Of a stretch of DNA of 64,000 nt, positions 53,874-62,195 are shown one piece after another. Below the pieces are notes generated by a model, which worked only from the letters and a program-made list of their open reading frames with translations, made no database searches and was not told the DNA's origin. The stretch is from positions 4,092,001 through 4,156,000 of the forward strand of contig NZ_CP076103.1 in the NCBI RefSeq assembly GCF_018732085.1. Reading direction: 5' to 3'. The translations under genes were made by a program, and so were the position numbers. Each line of letters starts with the position of its first letter. Within the stretch, counting starts at the first letter, position 1. Source of the DNA: Lysobacter capsici. Lineage in GTDB: Bacteria; Pseudomonadota; Gammaproteobacteria; Xanthomonadales; Xanthomonadaceae.

Positions 53874-55861
53874 AGTTGTCGCGTCTGAAATCCCTCGCCG
53901 GCACGCTGTTGCTGGTCGCCGGCATCGGCGCCCTGCGTGCGCAGCCGGCGCCGTTGTCGCCGGCGCCGCCCGTGGCCGCCTCGCCCGCGGTCGCGCCCGC
54001 TGCGGTCGCGCCCAGCCGACTCAACCCCGAGCAACTGGCGGCCTATGTCGACGGCGTGGTCGAGTCCTACCAGCGCCGCTTCGGCATCGCCGGGGTCACC
54101 GTCGCGGTGGTCGATGCGCAAGGGCCGCTGCTGTTGCGCGGTTATGGCGTGACCTCGCAGGACCCGCCGCGTCCGGTGAGCGCCGATCGCAGCTTGTTCC
54201 GCATCGGCTCGGTGTCCAAGACTTTCACTTACCTGGAAACGCTCAAGCTGATCGACGCCGGCAAGCTCAAGCTCGACGCCCCGGTCAACGATTACCTGCC
54301 GGCCGAGCTGAAGCTGCCCGACGACGGCTACAAGCCGGTGCTGCTGCGTCATCTGCTCACCCACACCGCCGGTTACGAAGACTCGGCCTTCGGCCACCTG
54401 TTCGCCAAGGACCCTAAGCGCACGCTGAGCTTGCACGACTATCTGCAAAAGCATCGTCCCGCGCGCGTGCGCGAGGCCGGCACCCGCGCGGTCTATTCCA
54501 ACTACAGCGTCGCCCTGCTCGGCGAGGTGCTGTCGCAGGTCAGCGGCGTGCCGTTCGAAACCTTGATCGAACGCGATCTGTTCGCGCCGATGGGGATGGA
54601 CCGCACCACCTTCCGCGAACCGCTCGGCGCCGGCGATCCGCGCGATTCAGGCGCCGCGTTCAAGGGCCTGTGGTCGACCGGTCATCAGCGCAGCGCGGGC
54701 GGGTTCGAACCCAAGGGCTTCGAATACATCGCCCAAGTCGGTCCGGCCGGCGCGGTGTCGAGCAATGCCGCCGACATGGGCCGTTATCTGCGCATGCTGC
54801 TCAATCGCGGCGAACTCGACGGGCGCCGGATCGTTTCGGCCGAGGCGTTCGCCAAGCTGGAAGGCGCGCCGCTGTTCCGGACCGCGCCGGATGCGACCGG
54901 CCTGGCCTACGGTTTCTTCCGTCGCCAGTACGGGCAGGTGCATGGCCTGGAACATGGCGGCGCGACGCTGTACTTCCATTCCAATCTGCTCGCGGTGCCG
55001 GAGTTGGGCTTCGGCGTGTTCGTGTCGACCAACACCGACTCGGGCCGGTCGCTGGCCGCGGAACTGCCGGCGCTGTTGCTGCAGCACTATTTCGAACGCG
55101 CACGCCCGGCCGCGCTGCCCAAGCCGGCGAAGGACGCGGCGACCGCGCTCGCGCCCTACCTTGGCAAGTACTTGAGCGAGCGCCGCAACCATCGCCAGTT
55201 CGAGAAACTGTTGACCGCGTCCAACGGCGATGTCGGCGCGACCAAGGACGGTTATCTGACCTTGAGCGCCGGTGGCGAAACCTCGCGCTGGGTGCAGGAA
55301 AAGGCCGACGTGTTCCGCGCGGTCGAAGGCCCGGGGCGGCTGGCGTTCCTGCGCGAGAACGGCGCGGTGGTCGGCTTCGTGTCGCCGTACGGCCACGATG
55401 TCTACGCGCGCGCCGGCATGTTCGATTCGGCGAACGCGCTGTACGGCTTGCTGGCGTTGAGCGTGCTCGCCTCGCTCGGGGTCCTGACCGGTGCCTGGCT
55501 GCGGCGGCGCGCGACGCCCAAGCACCCGTCGTCGCCGGCGCATCGCGGCGCGCGCTGGCTGACGATCACCGCGATCGCGTGGTTGTTGTTCGCGATCGCG
55601 TTCGGCGTGTCGTTCGCGCAGATCGTCTCGGCCGGCAACGATGCGATCTACAGCTATCCGACCGGCCTGCTGCGCCTGGCCTTGTGGTTGGGTTTGCTGC
55701 CGCTGCTGCTCAGCCTGCTCGACACCGCGCTGCTGTGGCCGGTGTGGCGGTCGAAGGACTTCGGCGTGTGGCGCAAGCTGCGCCATACCTTGGTGGTCGC
55801 GATCTTCCTGCTGACCGCGTATGCGATGTGGGTGTGGAATGTGATCGGCTGGAAGTTGTAA
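53870..55861 (+). CDS. Exported beta-lactamase-family serine hydrolase with C-terminal membrane helices
   Basis: 663 residues; the ATG at 53870 overlaps the previous stop, and GGAGGA lies 4-9 bases upstream. A signal peptide (ending ALRAQ) leads to a class C beta-lactamase/PBP4*/D-aminopeptidase-type domain (about 55-405): S114-V-S-K117 (SxxK), Y209-S-N (YxN) and the third motif HGG (GLEHGGATLYF). A 100-residue lipocalin-like domain follows (to about 510), and then four to five membrane helices (about 520-660). Such enzymes cleave D-amino-acid peptides or esters. The membrane tail sets it apart from simple soluble members. Last gene of the operon. Confidence 0.87.
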   Translation: MKLSRLKSLAGTLLLVAGIGALRAQPAPLSPAPPVAASPAVAPAAVAPSRLNPEQLAAYVDGVVESYQRRFGIAGVTVAVVDAQGPLLLRGYGVTSQDPPRPVSADRSLFRIGSVSKTFTYLETLKLIDAGKLKLDAPVNDYLPAELKLPDDGYKPVLLRHLLTHTAGYEDSAFGHLFAKDPKRTLSLHDYLQKHRPARVREAGTRAVYSNYSVALLGEVLSQVSGVPFETLIERDLFAPMGMDRTTFREPLGAGDPRDSGAAFKGLWSTGHQRSAGGFEPKGFEYIAQVGPAGAVSSNAADMGRYLRMLLNRGELDGRRIVSAEAFAKLEGAPLFRTAPDATGLAYGFFRRQYGQVHGLEHGGATLYFHSNLLAVPELGFGVFVSTNTDSGRSLAAELPALLLQHYFERARPAALPKPAKDAATALAPYLGKYLSERRNHRQFEKLLTASNGDVGATKDGYLTLSAGGETSRWVQEKADVFRAVEGPGRLAFLRENGAVVGFVSPYGHDVYARAGMFDSANALYGLLALSVLASLGVLTGAWLRRRATPKHPSSPAHRGARWLTITAIAWLLFAIAFGVSFAQIVSAGNDAIYSYPTGLLRLALWLGLLPLLLSLLDTALLWPVWRSKDFGVWRKLRHTLVVAIFLLTAYAMWVWNVIGWKL

Positions 55862-55904
55862 GGAACCACAGCGCGCGATATCGAAACCGATTGGCGACCT
55901 GAAA

Positions 55905-56165
55905 CAAGAGCGTCGGGCTTGAAAGCCCTCCCACAGCAGACCTCGCCGCATCGGCATCTTTTGTGGGAGGCAGCTTCAGCCCCGATGCTTTCCGCTCGGA
56001 TCGCCATGATCTGAAACGAGAGCATCGGGCTTGAAAGCCCTCCCACAACAGACCTGGCCGCATCGGCATCTTTTGTAGGAGGGAGCTTCAGCCCCGACGC
56101 CTTTCGCTCAGATCGCCGCGATCTGACACAAGAGCGCCGGGCTTGAAAGCCCTCCCACGAAAAGC
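55905..56165. repeat. Tandem array of family B repeats
   Basis: About two and a half units of roughly 105 bases. Each has a GAGCGTCGGGCTTGAAAGCC arm followed by CTCCCACA, a spacer with GCCGCATCGGCATC and an opposing arm TTGTGGGAGG.AGCTTCAGCC. Units start near 55905, 56010 and 56125. The array fills the gap between the hydrolase operon and the gene at 56304; a single inverted pair is the norm elsewhere in the window. Confidence 0.85.
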
Positions 56166-56303
56166 TTTAGCACCACCGATACCCAGCCTCCGGCCCCGCT
56201 GTCTCCGATTTGTCACGAAACAGCCATAAATTGATCGAATCCCGCTGCGAGCGGTCCGCGATCGGACCTGTCGAGCGCACATTCAATCAAGGCCCTGCCC
56301 GCG

Positions 56304-56816
56304 ATGCGTTACTTCAAGCTGCTTCTCCTGCTGACCCTGCTGCTGTCCGCTCCGCTCCAGGCCAAACCGCCGTACGTCGCGTTGGAGCAGCGGCTGACGC
56401 CGGACCAGTTGCGCGAAGTCGGCCTGTCGGCCGAACAACTGGCCACGCTCAACCGGATGCTGCGCGAAGCCGACAGCAACGCCGCGCCGGCCATCGCCGA
56501 ATCCGCCGCGCAAACCAGCGACGGCCCGCAGGTCGGCGCCGGCGCGCCGCCGGTGCGCGCGCCCGGCACCGGCCAGTTCATCGGCCTCAACGACGAGCCG
56601 ATCAAGAGCCGGCTCAAGCACGATGTCAGCGGCTGGGAGCCGGGCACCGTGTTCGAACTGGAAAACGGCCAGCAGTGGAAGGTGCTCAAGGGCAGCATGA
56701 AACTGAAAAAGCCGATGGTCACGCCCGAGATCGTCGTGGTCCCCGGCGTCGCCGGGCGCTGGTTCATGCAGGTCGACGAAGACATGCCCAAGGCACGCGT
56801 GTACCGGATCGATTGA
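56304..56816 (+). CDS. Secreted protein of unknown function
   Basis: 170 residues with a clear signal peptide (MRYFKLLLLLTLLLSAPLQA). The mature part has a helical EF-hand-spaced start (LEQRLTPDQLREVGLSAEQL) but no calcium-loop residues. A Pro/Gly linker and a small beta domain (GTVFELENGQQWKVLKGSMK, VVVPGVAGRWFMQVDED) follow. GQQWKVL and GRWFMQVD suggest a small barrel. It is alone between repeat DNA and the DUF2252 gene, and no family is recognised. Confidence 0.75.
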   Translation: MRYFKLLLLLTLLLSAPLQAKPPYVALEQRLTPDQLREVGLSAEQLATLNRMLREADSNAAPAIAESAAQTSDGPQVGAGAPPVRAPGTGQFIGLNDEPIKSRLKHDVSGWEPGTVFELENGQQWKVLKGSMKLKKPMVTPEIVVVPGVAGRWFMQVDEDMPKARVYRID

Positions 56817-56962
56817 CCCTGCGATCGACACTGGATCGGTCGCGCCGCATCGATTGATCGCGCGGCGATCGATCCGACCGACGCATCGCTGACACAGGCC
56901 GGTGCTGGACTGTGCGAGCCGGCCGCGCTTCGGCCGGCCCACTCACGCCCAGGAACCCGCCC

Positions 56963-58330
56963 ATGCCAGCACCCCGTATCGCCTTGCTCGCTCTCACCCT
57001 GATCGCCTGCGCCGCCGCCGGCAACGCCGATGCGGCCAGCGCACGCGACACCTGGGTGGTCGCCCAGATCCGCGACTACAACCATCCGTATGCGGCCACC
57101 GCGAGCGGCGAACTCGACACCAAGCTGGCGACAATGGCGCGCAGCGCCTACGACTTCTACCGCGGCAGCGACCACATCTTCTTCCAGGACATGGCCACCC
57201 GACCGGCGTCGGCGTATGCGACCGCGCAGACCGGCTATACCTGGATCGGCGGCGACACCCACCTGGGCAACTTCGACGCCGCGCGCGACAGCAGCGGCAA
57301 GGCCGTGTTCAAGGTCGCCGATTTCGACGAGGGCTATCTCGGCCAGTACGTGTGGGATCTGCGCCGGCTCGCCGCCAGCATGGTCCTCGCCGGCCGCGAC
57401 AACGGCCGCAGCGATGCCGACATCGGCGCAGCCATCGACACCATGGTCGGCGCGTATCTCGACCAGATGAGCGAGTTCAAGGGCAGCAACGGCGAAGCCA
57501 GCTTCCGCCTGGACAAGGACGCCACCACCGGCGTGGTCGACGACACCATCGGCAACGCCGACGGCAAGACCCGCGCCAACCTGCTGGCGAAATACACCGC
57601 GCTCAGCGGCAGCGCGCGACGTTTCCAGAACCTATCCGACCTGGTCGCGGTGCCGGCATCGACCTACAGCGACGTGACCGCGGCGATGCCCGCCTACGTC
57701 AGCTCGATCGCCGCGTCCAAGCGCTACCCGAGCGGCTACTACACGGTGAAGGACGTGCATCGCAAACTCGGCTCGGGCGTCGGCAGCCTCGGCAAGCTGC
57801 GTTACTACGTGCTGATCGAAGGCGCGAGCACGTCGAGCTCGGACGACGTGATCCTCGAACTCAAGCAGCAGGCCGTCAGCGCGGTAGCGACCGCCGCGCC
57901 CGGACGCCTGCCGTCGTCGGCCTACGAAAGCCATCAGGGCATGCGGGTGGCGCGCACGGCGAAGGCCCAGGTCGTCAATGCCGAGGTGCTGATCGGCCAT
58001 GCCAGCATCGCCGGCCTGCCCTTCTATGTGCATGAGAAGTCGCCGTTCCAGGAAGACTTCGATGTCGCCAAGCTCGACAGCGCCGGCAAGTTGAACACCG
58101 CCGCGCAGTACGTCGGACAGGCGCTGGCGAGCGCGCATGCGCTGGCCGACCAGGACTACGACGCTTCGGTGGTCAGCTACAGCATCGACAAGCAGGTCAC
58201 CGATGCGGTCACCAGCCGCAGCGGCTTCAAGTCGGAACTGCGCGCCTTCGCCTTCGATTACGCCGCGCAGACGCAACTGGACTGGCAGGCGTTCGTCGAA
58301 GCCTATGAGGCGGGCACGCCGCTGTACTGA
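56963..58330 (+). CDS. Exported DUF2252 family protein (kinase-like fold)
   Basis: 455 residues; AGGA lies 9 bases before the ATG. Unlike most DUF2252 proteins, which are cytoplasmic, it starts with a signal peptide (ALLALTLIACAAAGNADA). The family core is clear: GYTWIGGDTHLGNFDA, then FKVADFDEGYLGQYVWDLRRLAASM; these correspond to GDxHxxNF and DFDE...WDLRRL, which look like the catalytic and metal sites of aminoglycoside-phosphotransferase-like folds. ASSKRYPSGYYTVKDVHRKL-type helices and IEGASTSSSDDVILELKQ follow. A kinase acting outside the cytoplasm would lack ATP, so its role is open. Confidence 0.87.
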   Translation: MPAPRIALLALTLIACAAAGNADAASARDTWVVAQIRDYNHPYAATASGELDTKLATMARSAYDFYRGSDHIFFQDMATRPASAYATAQTGYTWIGGDTHLGNFDAARDSSGKAVFKVADFDEGYLGQYVWDLRRLAASMVLAGRDNGRSDADIGAAIDTMVGAYLDQMSEFKGSNGEASFRLDKDATTGVVDDTIGNADGKTRANLLAKYTALSGSARRFQNLSDLVAVPASTYSDVTAAMPAYVSSIAASKRYPSGYYTVKDVHRKLGSGVGSLGKLRYYVLIEGASTSSSDDVILELKQQAVSAVATAAPGRLPSSAYESHQGMRVARTAKAQVVNAEVLIGHASIAGLPFYVHEKSPFQEDFDVAKLDSAGKLNTAAQYVGQALASAHALADQDYDASVVSYSIDKQVTDAVTSRSGFKSELRAFAFDYAAQTQLDWQAFVEAYEAGTPLY

Positions 58331-58394
58331 GCCGGATCGAACCGGCGATCAGCCGCCCCGTCGCTCAAGGACCAACGACAGGCGGCGCGCAGGT

Positions 58395-59138
58395 TCAATC
58401 CAGGCCGCTGCGTCCCGGCGCCCAGTACGGCTTGCTGCGCAGTTGGGTCGCATCGAAGCCGTGCGCCTTGAGCGCGCGGCCGACCCGCTGAATCGCCGGC
58501 GCGCGACCCGTCAGCACGAAGCTGGTGCGGATCTCGGCGCTGCGCCGCACCGCATCGATCGCTTCGTCCATATGGCTGTCGTCGTCGCGGCGTTCGATCA
58601 GGCGTGCGTTGCCCAAGCCCAGCGCGTGCAGCACCGCGCGCGACTGGGTCGGCGAGACCACTTCGAACACGCAGTGCAGACCCGGTTCGTCGCGGCGCAA
58701 GGCCGCGGCGAGTCCGAACGACGTCTCATCGCCGAACAGCACCGTGCACGACGCGAGGTTCTGCAGGTTCAAGGAACCGCGCGGACCGAACAGCGCCCTC
58801 GCCTCGCCGGCGTGCGCGCCGCGCACCCAGTCGGCGCCCGGGCCGTGGCCGTGGCCGTGGCAGTAGCCGACGATGCGCATGCGACCGCTGTGCGGATCGA
58901 ATTCGAACGGGGTGTAGGTGCGGGTCTGCAGACCGCCGTCGAGCTTGATCTGGACCTTGTCGCCGGGCAGCCAGTCGTACTGTTTGAGCGACTCGCCCTG
59001 CAGGGTGATGAATCGGAAATCCGGCTGCGGCGCCTGGACTTCGGTGACCTGCACCATGCGCATCAGCAGGCGGGTGAAGGCGCGTTCGATCAGGCCGGCG
59101 CCTTGCGGCAATGACAGGGGAACCGCGGTTTGTCGCAT
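58395..59138 (-). CDS. Siderophore-interacting protein (SIP)-type FAD/NAD(P)H reductase
   Basis: 247 residues from the ATG at 59138, with AGGAG further upstream. The FAD-binding domain has the RTYTPFEFD motif (flavin-binding RxYT) and GADWVRGAHAGEARALFGPRG. The C-terminal SIP domain has CTVLFGDETSFGLAAALRR, FVLTGRAPAIQRVGRAL and a final KPYWAPGRSGLD, the KxYWxxGR motif of SIP proteins. It should reduce ferric chelates or another acceptor using NAD(P)H and FAD. No siderophore synthesis gene is near. It is 199 bases downstream of MipA/OmpV, separated by a hairpin. Confidence 0.9.
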   Translation of the reverse strand: MRQTAVPLSLPQGAGLIERAFTRLLMRMVQVTEVQAPQPDFRFITLQGESLKQYDWLPGDKVQIKLDGGLQTRTYTPFEFDPHSGRMRIVGYCHGHGHGPGADWVRGAHAGEARALFGPRGSLNLQNLASCTVLFGDETSFGLAAALRRDEPGLHCVFEVVSPTQSRAVLHALGLGNARLIERRDDDSHMDEAIDAVRRSAEIRTSFVLTGRAPAIQRVGRALKAHGFDATQLRSKPYWAPGRSGLD

Positions 59139-59234
59139 ACGCAATGCACTCCTGGCTCGGTGATGCCGGTGACGATCGGCGCGCTGGCGCACCGATCGCG
59201 CGTGGGCGGCGCGTGCTCTGCGCCGCTCGTGCAT

Positions 59235-59258
59235 GGGCGGCGCGCATTCGCGCCGCCC
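59235..59258 (-). terminator. Perfect 10-bp GC hairpin after the MipA/OmpV gene
   Basis: GGGCGGCGCG and CGCGCCGCCC flank CATT. It lies between the MipA/OmpV stop and the SIP gene on the same strand. There is no T-run. Confidence 0.4.
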
Positions 59259-59337
59259 GGGGCTCGCGCTCGGCCGCGAAACAAAGGCCGCCGAAACGAC
59301 CCGGTGAAGCAAACTGGTACTCGCCGCGACGGCGGCG

Positions 59338-60141
59338 TCAGAAACTGCGCGACACGCCGAAGAACACCTGGCCCACGCCGTCGGTGTCCTCGGCGATCAA
59401 CGGGCTGTCGGTGATTTCGTCGGGCAACACCTGATAGGTCAGGTTGGCGATGAACCGCCATTTCTCCGCGAACGGCTTGGCCACGCTGACGCCGACATAC
59501 GGGATGGTGACGCTGCCGGGGCGATAGCTGACCACGCCGCGCGCGACTTCTTCGTCCAGGGTGCCGTAGTAGTAATTGGCCAGATCCTTGGACAGCAGGC
59601 TGACGCCGGCCGTGGGCGTGATCAGCAGGCCGGCGGCCTTCATCGGATAGCGGTAGCTCAGATCGGCCTCGTAGCCGCCGCTGACATCGCCGATATCGCC
59701 CTTGAGTTCGAGCTGCACTTCGCCGGCCGAACCGCGCCAGCTGGCCGACACACCGGCATCGATACTGTCGTCGCGATCTTCGAGCAGGTCGCGGTTGATG
59801 CCGCGGCGGGCCAGTTCGCGCCGGCCGAAATCGTCGGCGTCCATCGCATCCAGACGGCCGGACAGGAAGCCGTCGAGCACGAAACTCTCGTTCTGGATCA
59901 GGTGATAGCCGGCGGTGATGCCGCGGAAATAGAAGCGCTCGCCTTCGTAGCCGAAGAACGGAATCGCGCGGGTGTGGTTGCCCTCGCCCGCGTACAGCTC
60001 GGTGCGCATTCCTCCGGCGACGCCGATGCTCCAGTTGGACGGCGCAACGTCGGCGCGCTCCTCGCCCTCCTGCCGCACCTGAGCCGATACCGCAAACGGA
60101 AGCAGAAGCACGAACGGCGTTACGACGCGAACGAGGCGCAT
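59338..60141 (-). CDS. MipA/OmpV family outer-membrane protein
   Basis: 267 residues; signal peptide MRLVRVVTPFVLLLPFAVSAQ, then amphipathic beta strands, ending VGQVFFGVSRSF with the terminal Phe of an outer-membrane barrel. WSIGVAGGMRTELYAGEGNH and IPFFGYEGERFYFRG are the MipA/OmpV family opening; AGLLITPTAGVSLLSKDLAN follows. E. coli MipA scaffolds murein hydrolase and synthase, while OmpV proteins are barrels of varied role. A run of eleven C residues on the coding strand lies 18 bases before the start codon, next to an AGGA site, which could make expression variable. Confidence 0.92.
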   Translation of the reverse strand: MRLVRVVTPFVLLLPFAVSAQVRQEGEERADVAPSNWSIGVAGGMRTELYAGEGNHTRAIPFFGYEGERFYFRGITAGYHLIQNESFVLDGFLSGRLDAMDADDFGRRELARRGINRDLLEDRDDSIDAGVSASWRGSAGEVQLELKGDIGDVSGGYEADLSYRYPMKAAGLLITPTAGVSLLSKDLANYYYGTLDEEVARGVVSYRPGSVTIPYVGVSVAKPFAEKWRFIANLTYQVLPDEITDSPLIAEDTDGVGQVFFGVSRSF

Positions 60142-60159
60142 GGGGAAGTCCTGAAGTTT

Positions 60160-60170
60160 GGGGGGGGGGG
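60160..60170 (-). repeat. Poly-C11 tract in the MipA/OmpV leader
   Basis: Eleven uninterrupted G on the plus strand (C on the coding strand), 18 bases upstream of the ATG at 60141 and 7 bases upstream of AGGA. It is the only homopolymer of this length I saw in the window and sits where slippage would alter leader length or promoter spacing. Confidence 0.88.
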
Positions 60171-60461
60171 AATGATTCAGTGCGACCGCGGCGGCTGCGC
60201 ACTCCCGCGAAGCTAGCGAGCGGGGTTTAAGAGTTCTTTAAAAAACGGTCGTGTTGCACGGCCATGAGTCCGGCAACGACTCGTGGGTTTAGCGGCCGTT
60301 GTGGAAACCACGCCGCAGCCGCGCGACCACACCGTGGCGTATCGCTCGCGCCATCCGCGATGCGCATGCGGCATTGCGAGGCGAACGCGTCGCGATGCAC
60401 GGTCTTGATCTGTGACGCAGCATGCAATCGAATCGATGCGACGCGTGGCGACGTGTCGTGC
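60171..60461. other. 291-base gap
   Basis: Upstream of the MipA/OmpV gene and downstream of the LysR gene, both on the minus strand. It contains AGAGTTCTTTAAAAAACGG near 60230-60248, the A+T-rich patch most likely to hold promoter elements for MipA/OmpV. No gene is seen. Confidence 0.4.
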
Positions 60462-61361
60462 TCAGCTCTCGCCGGTCAGCATGTCGATCAAGGCCCGCGA
60501 CGCGGCCGACAGACGCCGGTGCGGTGCGTAGATCAGCGAGAACGGCCGCGAGCGCCCGCGCAGTTGCGGCAACAGTTCGACCAGCACGCCGCGGCGCAGG
60601 CGTTCTTCGACGATGAAGTCGTAGCTCTGGCAGATGCCCGCGCCGTGCTCGGCCAGCGAGACCACGCCGAGCACGTCCTCGGACACGCGCAGCGACGACG
60701 GCGGCGCCCAGTCGATGTCGCGTTCGCCGTCGCGCAGCAACCAGTTCGCGATGCGGCCGGTGCTCGGCATCTCGAACGGCAGGCAGGCGTGCTTCGACAA
60801 CTCGTCCAGATCGCGCGGCAACCCGGCGCGTTCGAGATACGCCGGCGAGGCGACCACGCACAGCGACGCGTCTTCGAGCTTGCGCGCGACCAGTCCGCTG
60901 TCGGGCAAGGCGCCGAGCCGGATCGCCAGGTCGAAGCCTTCGGCGACCAGATCGACATTGCGATTGGCGATGTTGAGTTCGACCTGCACGCCCGGATAGC
61001 GCTGCAGATAGCGTTGCAACACCGCGGGCAAGCGGTAGTGGCCGTAGGTGGTCGGCACGCTCAGACGCACGCGCCCGCTGAGTTCGCCGTCCTGGCCCTG
61101 GATCGCGCGCTCGGCGTCGTCGATCAGGGCGAACGCGGCGCGGGTGTGTTCCAGGTACAGGCGCCCGGCCTCGGTCAGGCCCTGGCGCCGGGTCGTGCGG
61201 CGCAGCAACTGCGTGCCCAGACGGGTTTCCAGCCGCACGATCGCCCGGCTGATCACCGACGGGGTGGTCGCCAGCGCCACCGCCGCGGCGGTCAGCGAAC
61301 CGTGCTCGATCACCGCATTGAAGGCTTCCACGTCGCCGAGGTGGTCGAATCGACGGCTCAT
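60462..61361 (-). CDS. LysR-family transcriptional regulator
   Basis: 299 residues, AGAGG 5 bases before the ATG. The winged HTH is in the first 60 residues (VIEHGSLTAAAVALATTPSVISRAIVRLETRLG), and a periplasmic-binding-like sensor domain spans about 90-295 (GRVRLSVPTTYGHYRLPAVL, FDLAIRLGALPDSGLVARKL). That second segment is the CrgA/AaeR-like type often linked to aldehyde or oxidative stress genes. It is divergent from the two DJ-1/PfpI genes by 98 bases and very probably controls them, with CAAATTATTTG at 61378-61388 as a binding site candidate. Confidence 0.93.
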   Translation of the reverse strand: MSRRFDHLGDVEAFNAVIEHGSLTAAAVALATTPSVISRAIVRLETRLGTQLLRRTTRRQGLTEAGRLYLEHTRAAFALIDDAERAIQGQDGELSGRVRLSVPTTYGHYRLPAVLQRYLQRYPGVQVELNIANRNVDLVAEGFDLAIRLGALPDSGLVARKLEDASLCVVASPAYLERAGLPRDLDELSKHACLPFEMPSTGRIANWLLRDGERDIDWAPPSSLRVSEDVLGVVSLAEHGAGICQSYDFIVEERLRRGVLVELLPQLRGRSRPFSLIYAPHRRLSAASRALIDMLTGES

Positions 61362-61377
61362 CTTTGCCTCTAAAGAA

Positions 61378-61388
61378 CAAATTATTTG
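61378..61388. promoter_or_regulatory. Candidate LysR binding site
   Basis: CAAATTATTTG has exact 5-base arms and a single central base. It lies in the A+T-rich part of the divergent region between the LysR and DJ-1 genes, just above the LysR start, as autorepressing LysR sites usually do. The fit to a T-N11-A motif is loose. Confidence 0.4.
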
Positions 61389-61459
61389 CCTTTACCTGAG
61401 TTTATCGCCGCCGATGGACGCAATACAGTGCCCGCTCACTCCTCCCGCAGGCCAAGACC

Positions 61460-62167
61460 ATGAACCCGACGTCCGCCGCTTCGCTCAAACCCGTGCTGTT
61501 CGTGCTGACCAGCCACGCGCTCAAGGGCGCCACCGGCCAGCCGACCGGCTACTACCTCGGCGAGGTCACCCACCCGCTGGCCGAACTGGACGCCGCCGGC
61601 ATCAAGGTGGAGTTCGCCTCGATCCAGGGCGGCGAGCCGCCGGTCGACGGCCTGGACCTGGACGATGCGATCAACGCGGGCTACTGGAACGACGACAACT
61701 TCCGTCAGGCCGTGCGCACTACCTTGAAGCTGGACGATGCCGACGCCTCGCGCTACTCGGCGATCTTCTTCGCCGGCGGCCACGGCGCGATGTGGGACTT
61801 TCCGGGCAGCGCCGCGGCGCAACGCGTCACGCGCGAGATCTACGAGAACGGCGGCACAGTCGCCGCGGTGTGTCATGGGCCGGCGGCGTTGGTCAATGCG
61901 ATGTTATCCAACGGCGAGTACCTGGTCGCCGGCAAGCGCGTGAGTGCGTTCACCGACGAGGAAGAACGCGCGGTCGGACTGGCCGACGAGGTGCCGTTCC
62001 TGCTCGCAAGCAAACTCGGCCAGCGCGGCGCGCTGCATCAACCGGCGCCGGACTGGACCGCGCAGGTCGTGGTCGACGGCCGCCTGATCACCGGACAGAA
62101 CCCGCAATCGGCCGCCGGCGTCGGCGCGGCCCTGCGCGACAGCCTGCTCGCGCGCGCTTCGGCATGA
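61460..62167 (+). CDS. DJ-1/PfpI family protein (type 1 glutamine amidotransferase-like)
   Basis: 235 residues, cytoplasmic. Nucleophile elbow AAVCHGPAALV with C138; the oxyanion and acidic positions are in FAGGHGAMWDFPG and GYYLGEVTHPL. YYLGEVTHP with AGGHG is the layout of the HchA/YhbO-like group, which includes glyoxalase III and deglycase claims. EEERAVGLADEVPFLL and LITGQNPQSA are typical of this subfamily. It probably acts on reactive aldehydes such as methylglyoxal. It is first of three co-directed genes and 98 bases from the divergent LysR. Confidence 0.92.
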   Translation: MNPTSAASLKPVLFVLTSHALKGATGQPTGYYLGEVTHPLAELDAAGIKVEFASIQGGEPPVDGLDLDDAINAGYWNDDNFRQAVRTTLKLDDADASRYSAIFFAGGHGAMWDFPGSAAAQRVTREIYENGGTVAAVCHGPAALVNAMLSNGEYLVAGKRVSAFTDEEERAVGLADEVPFLLASKLGQRGALHQPAPDWTAQVVVDGRLITGQNPQSAAGVGAALRDSLLARASA

Positions 62168-62195
62168 ACTGCGCATAGCACTGAGGAACACTTCG

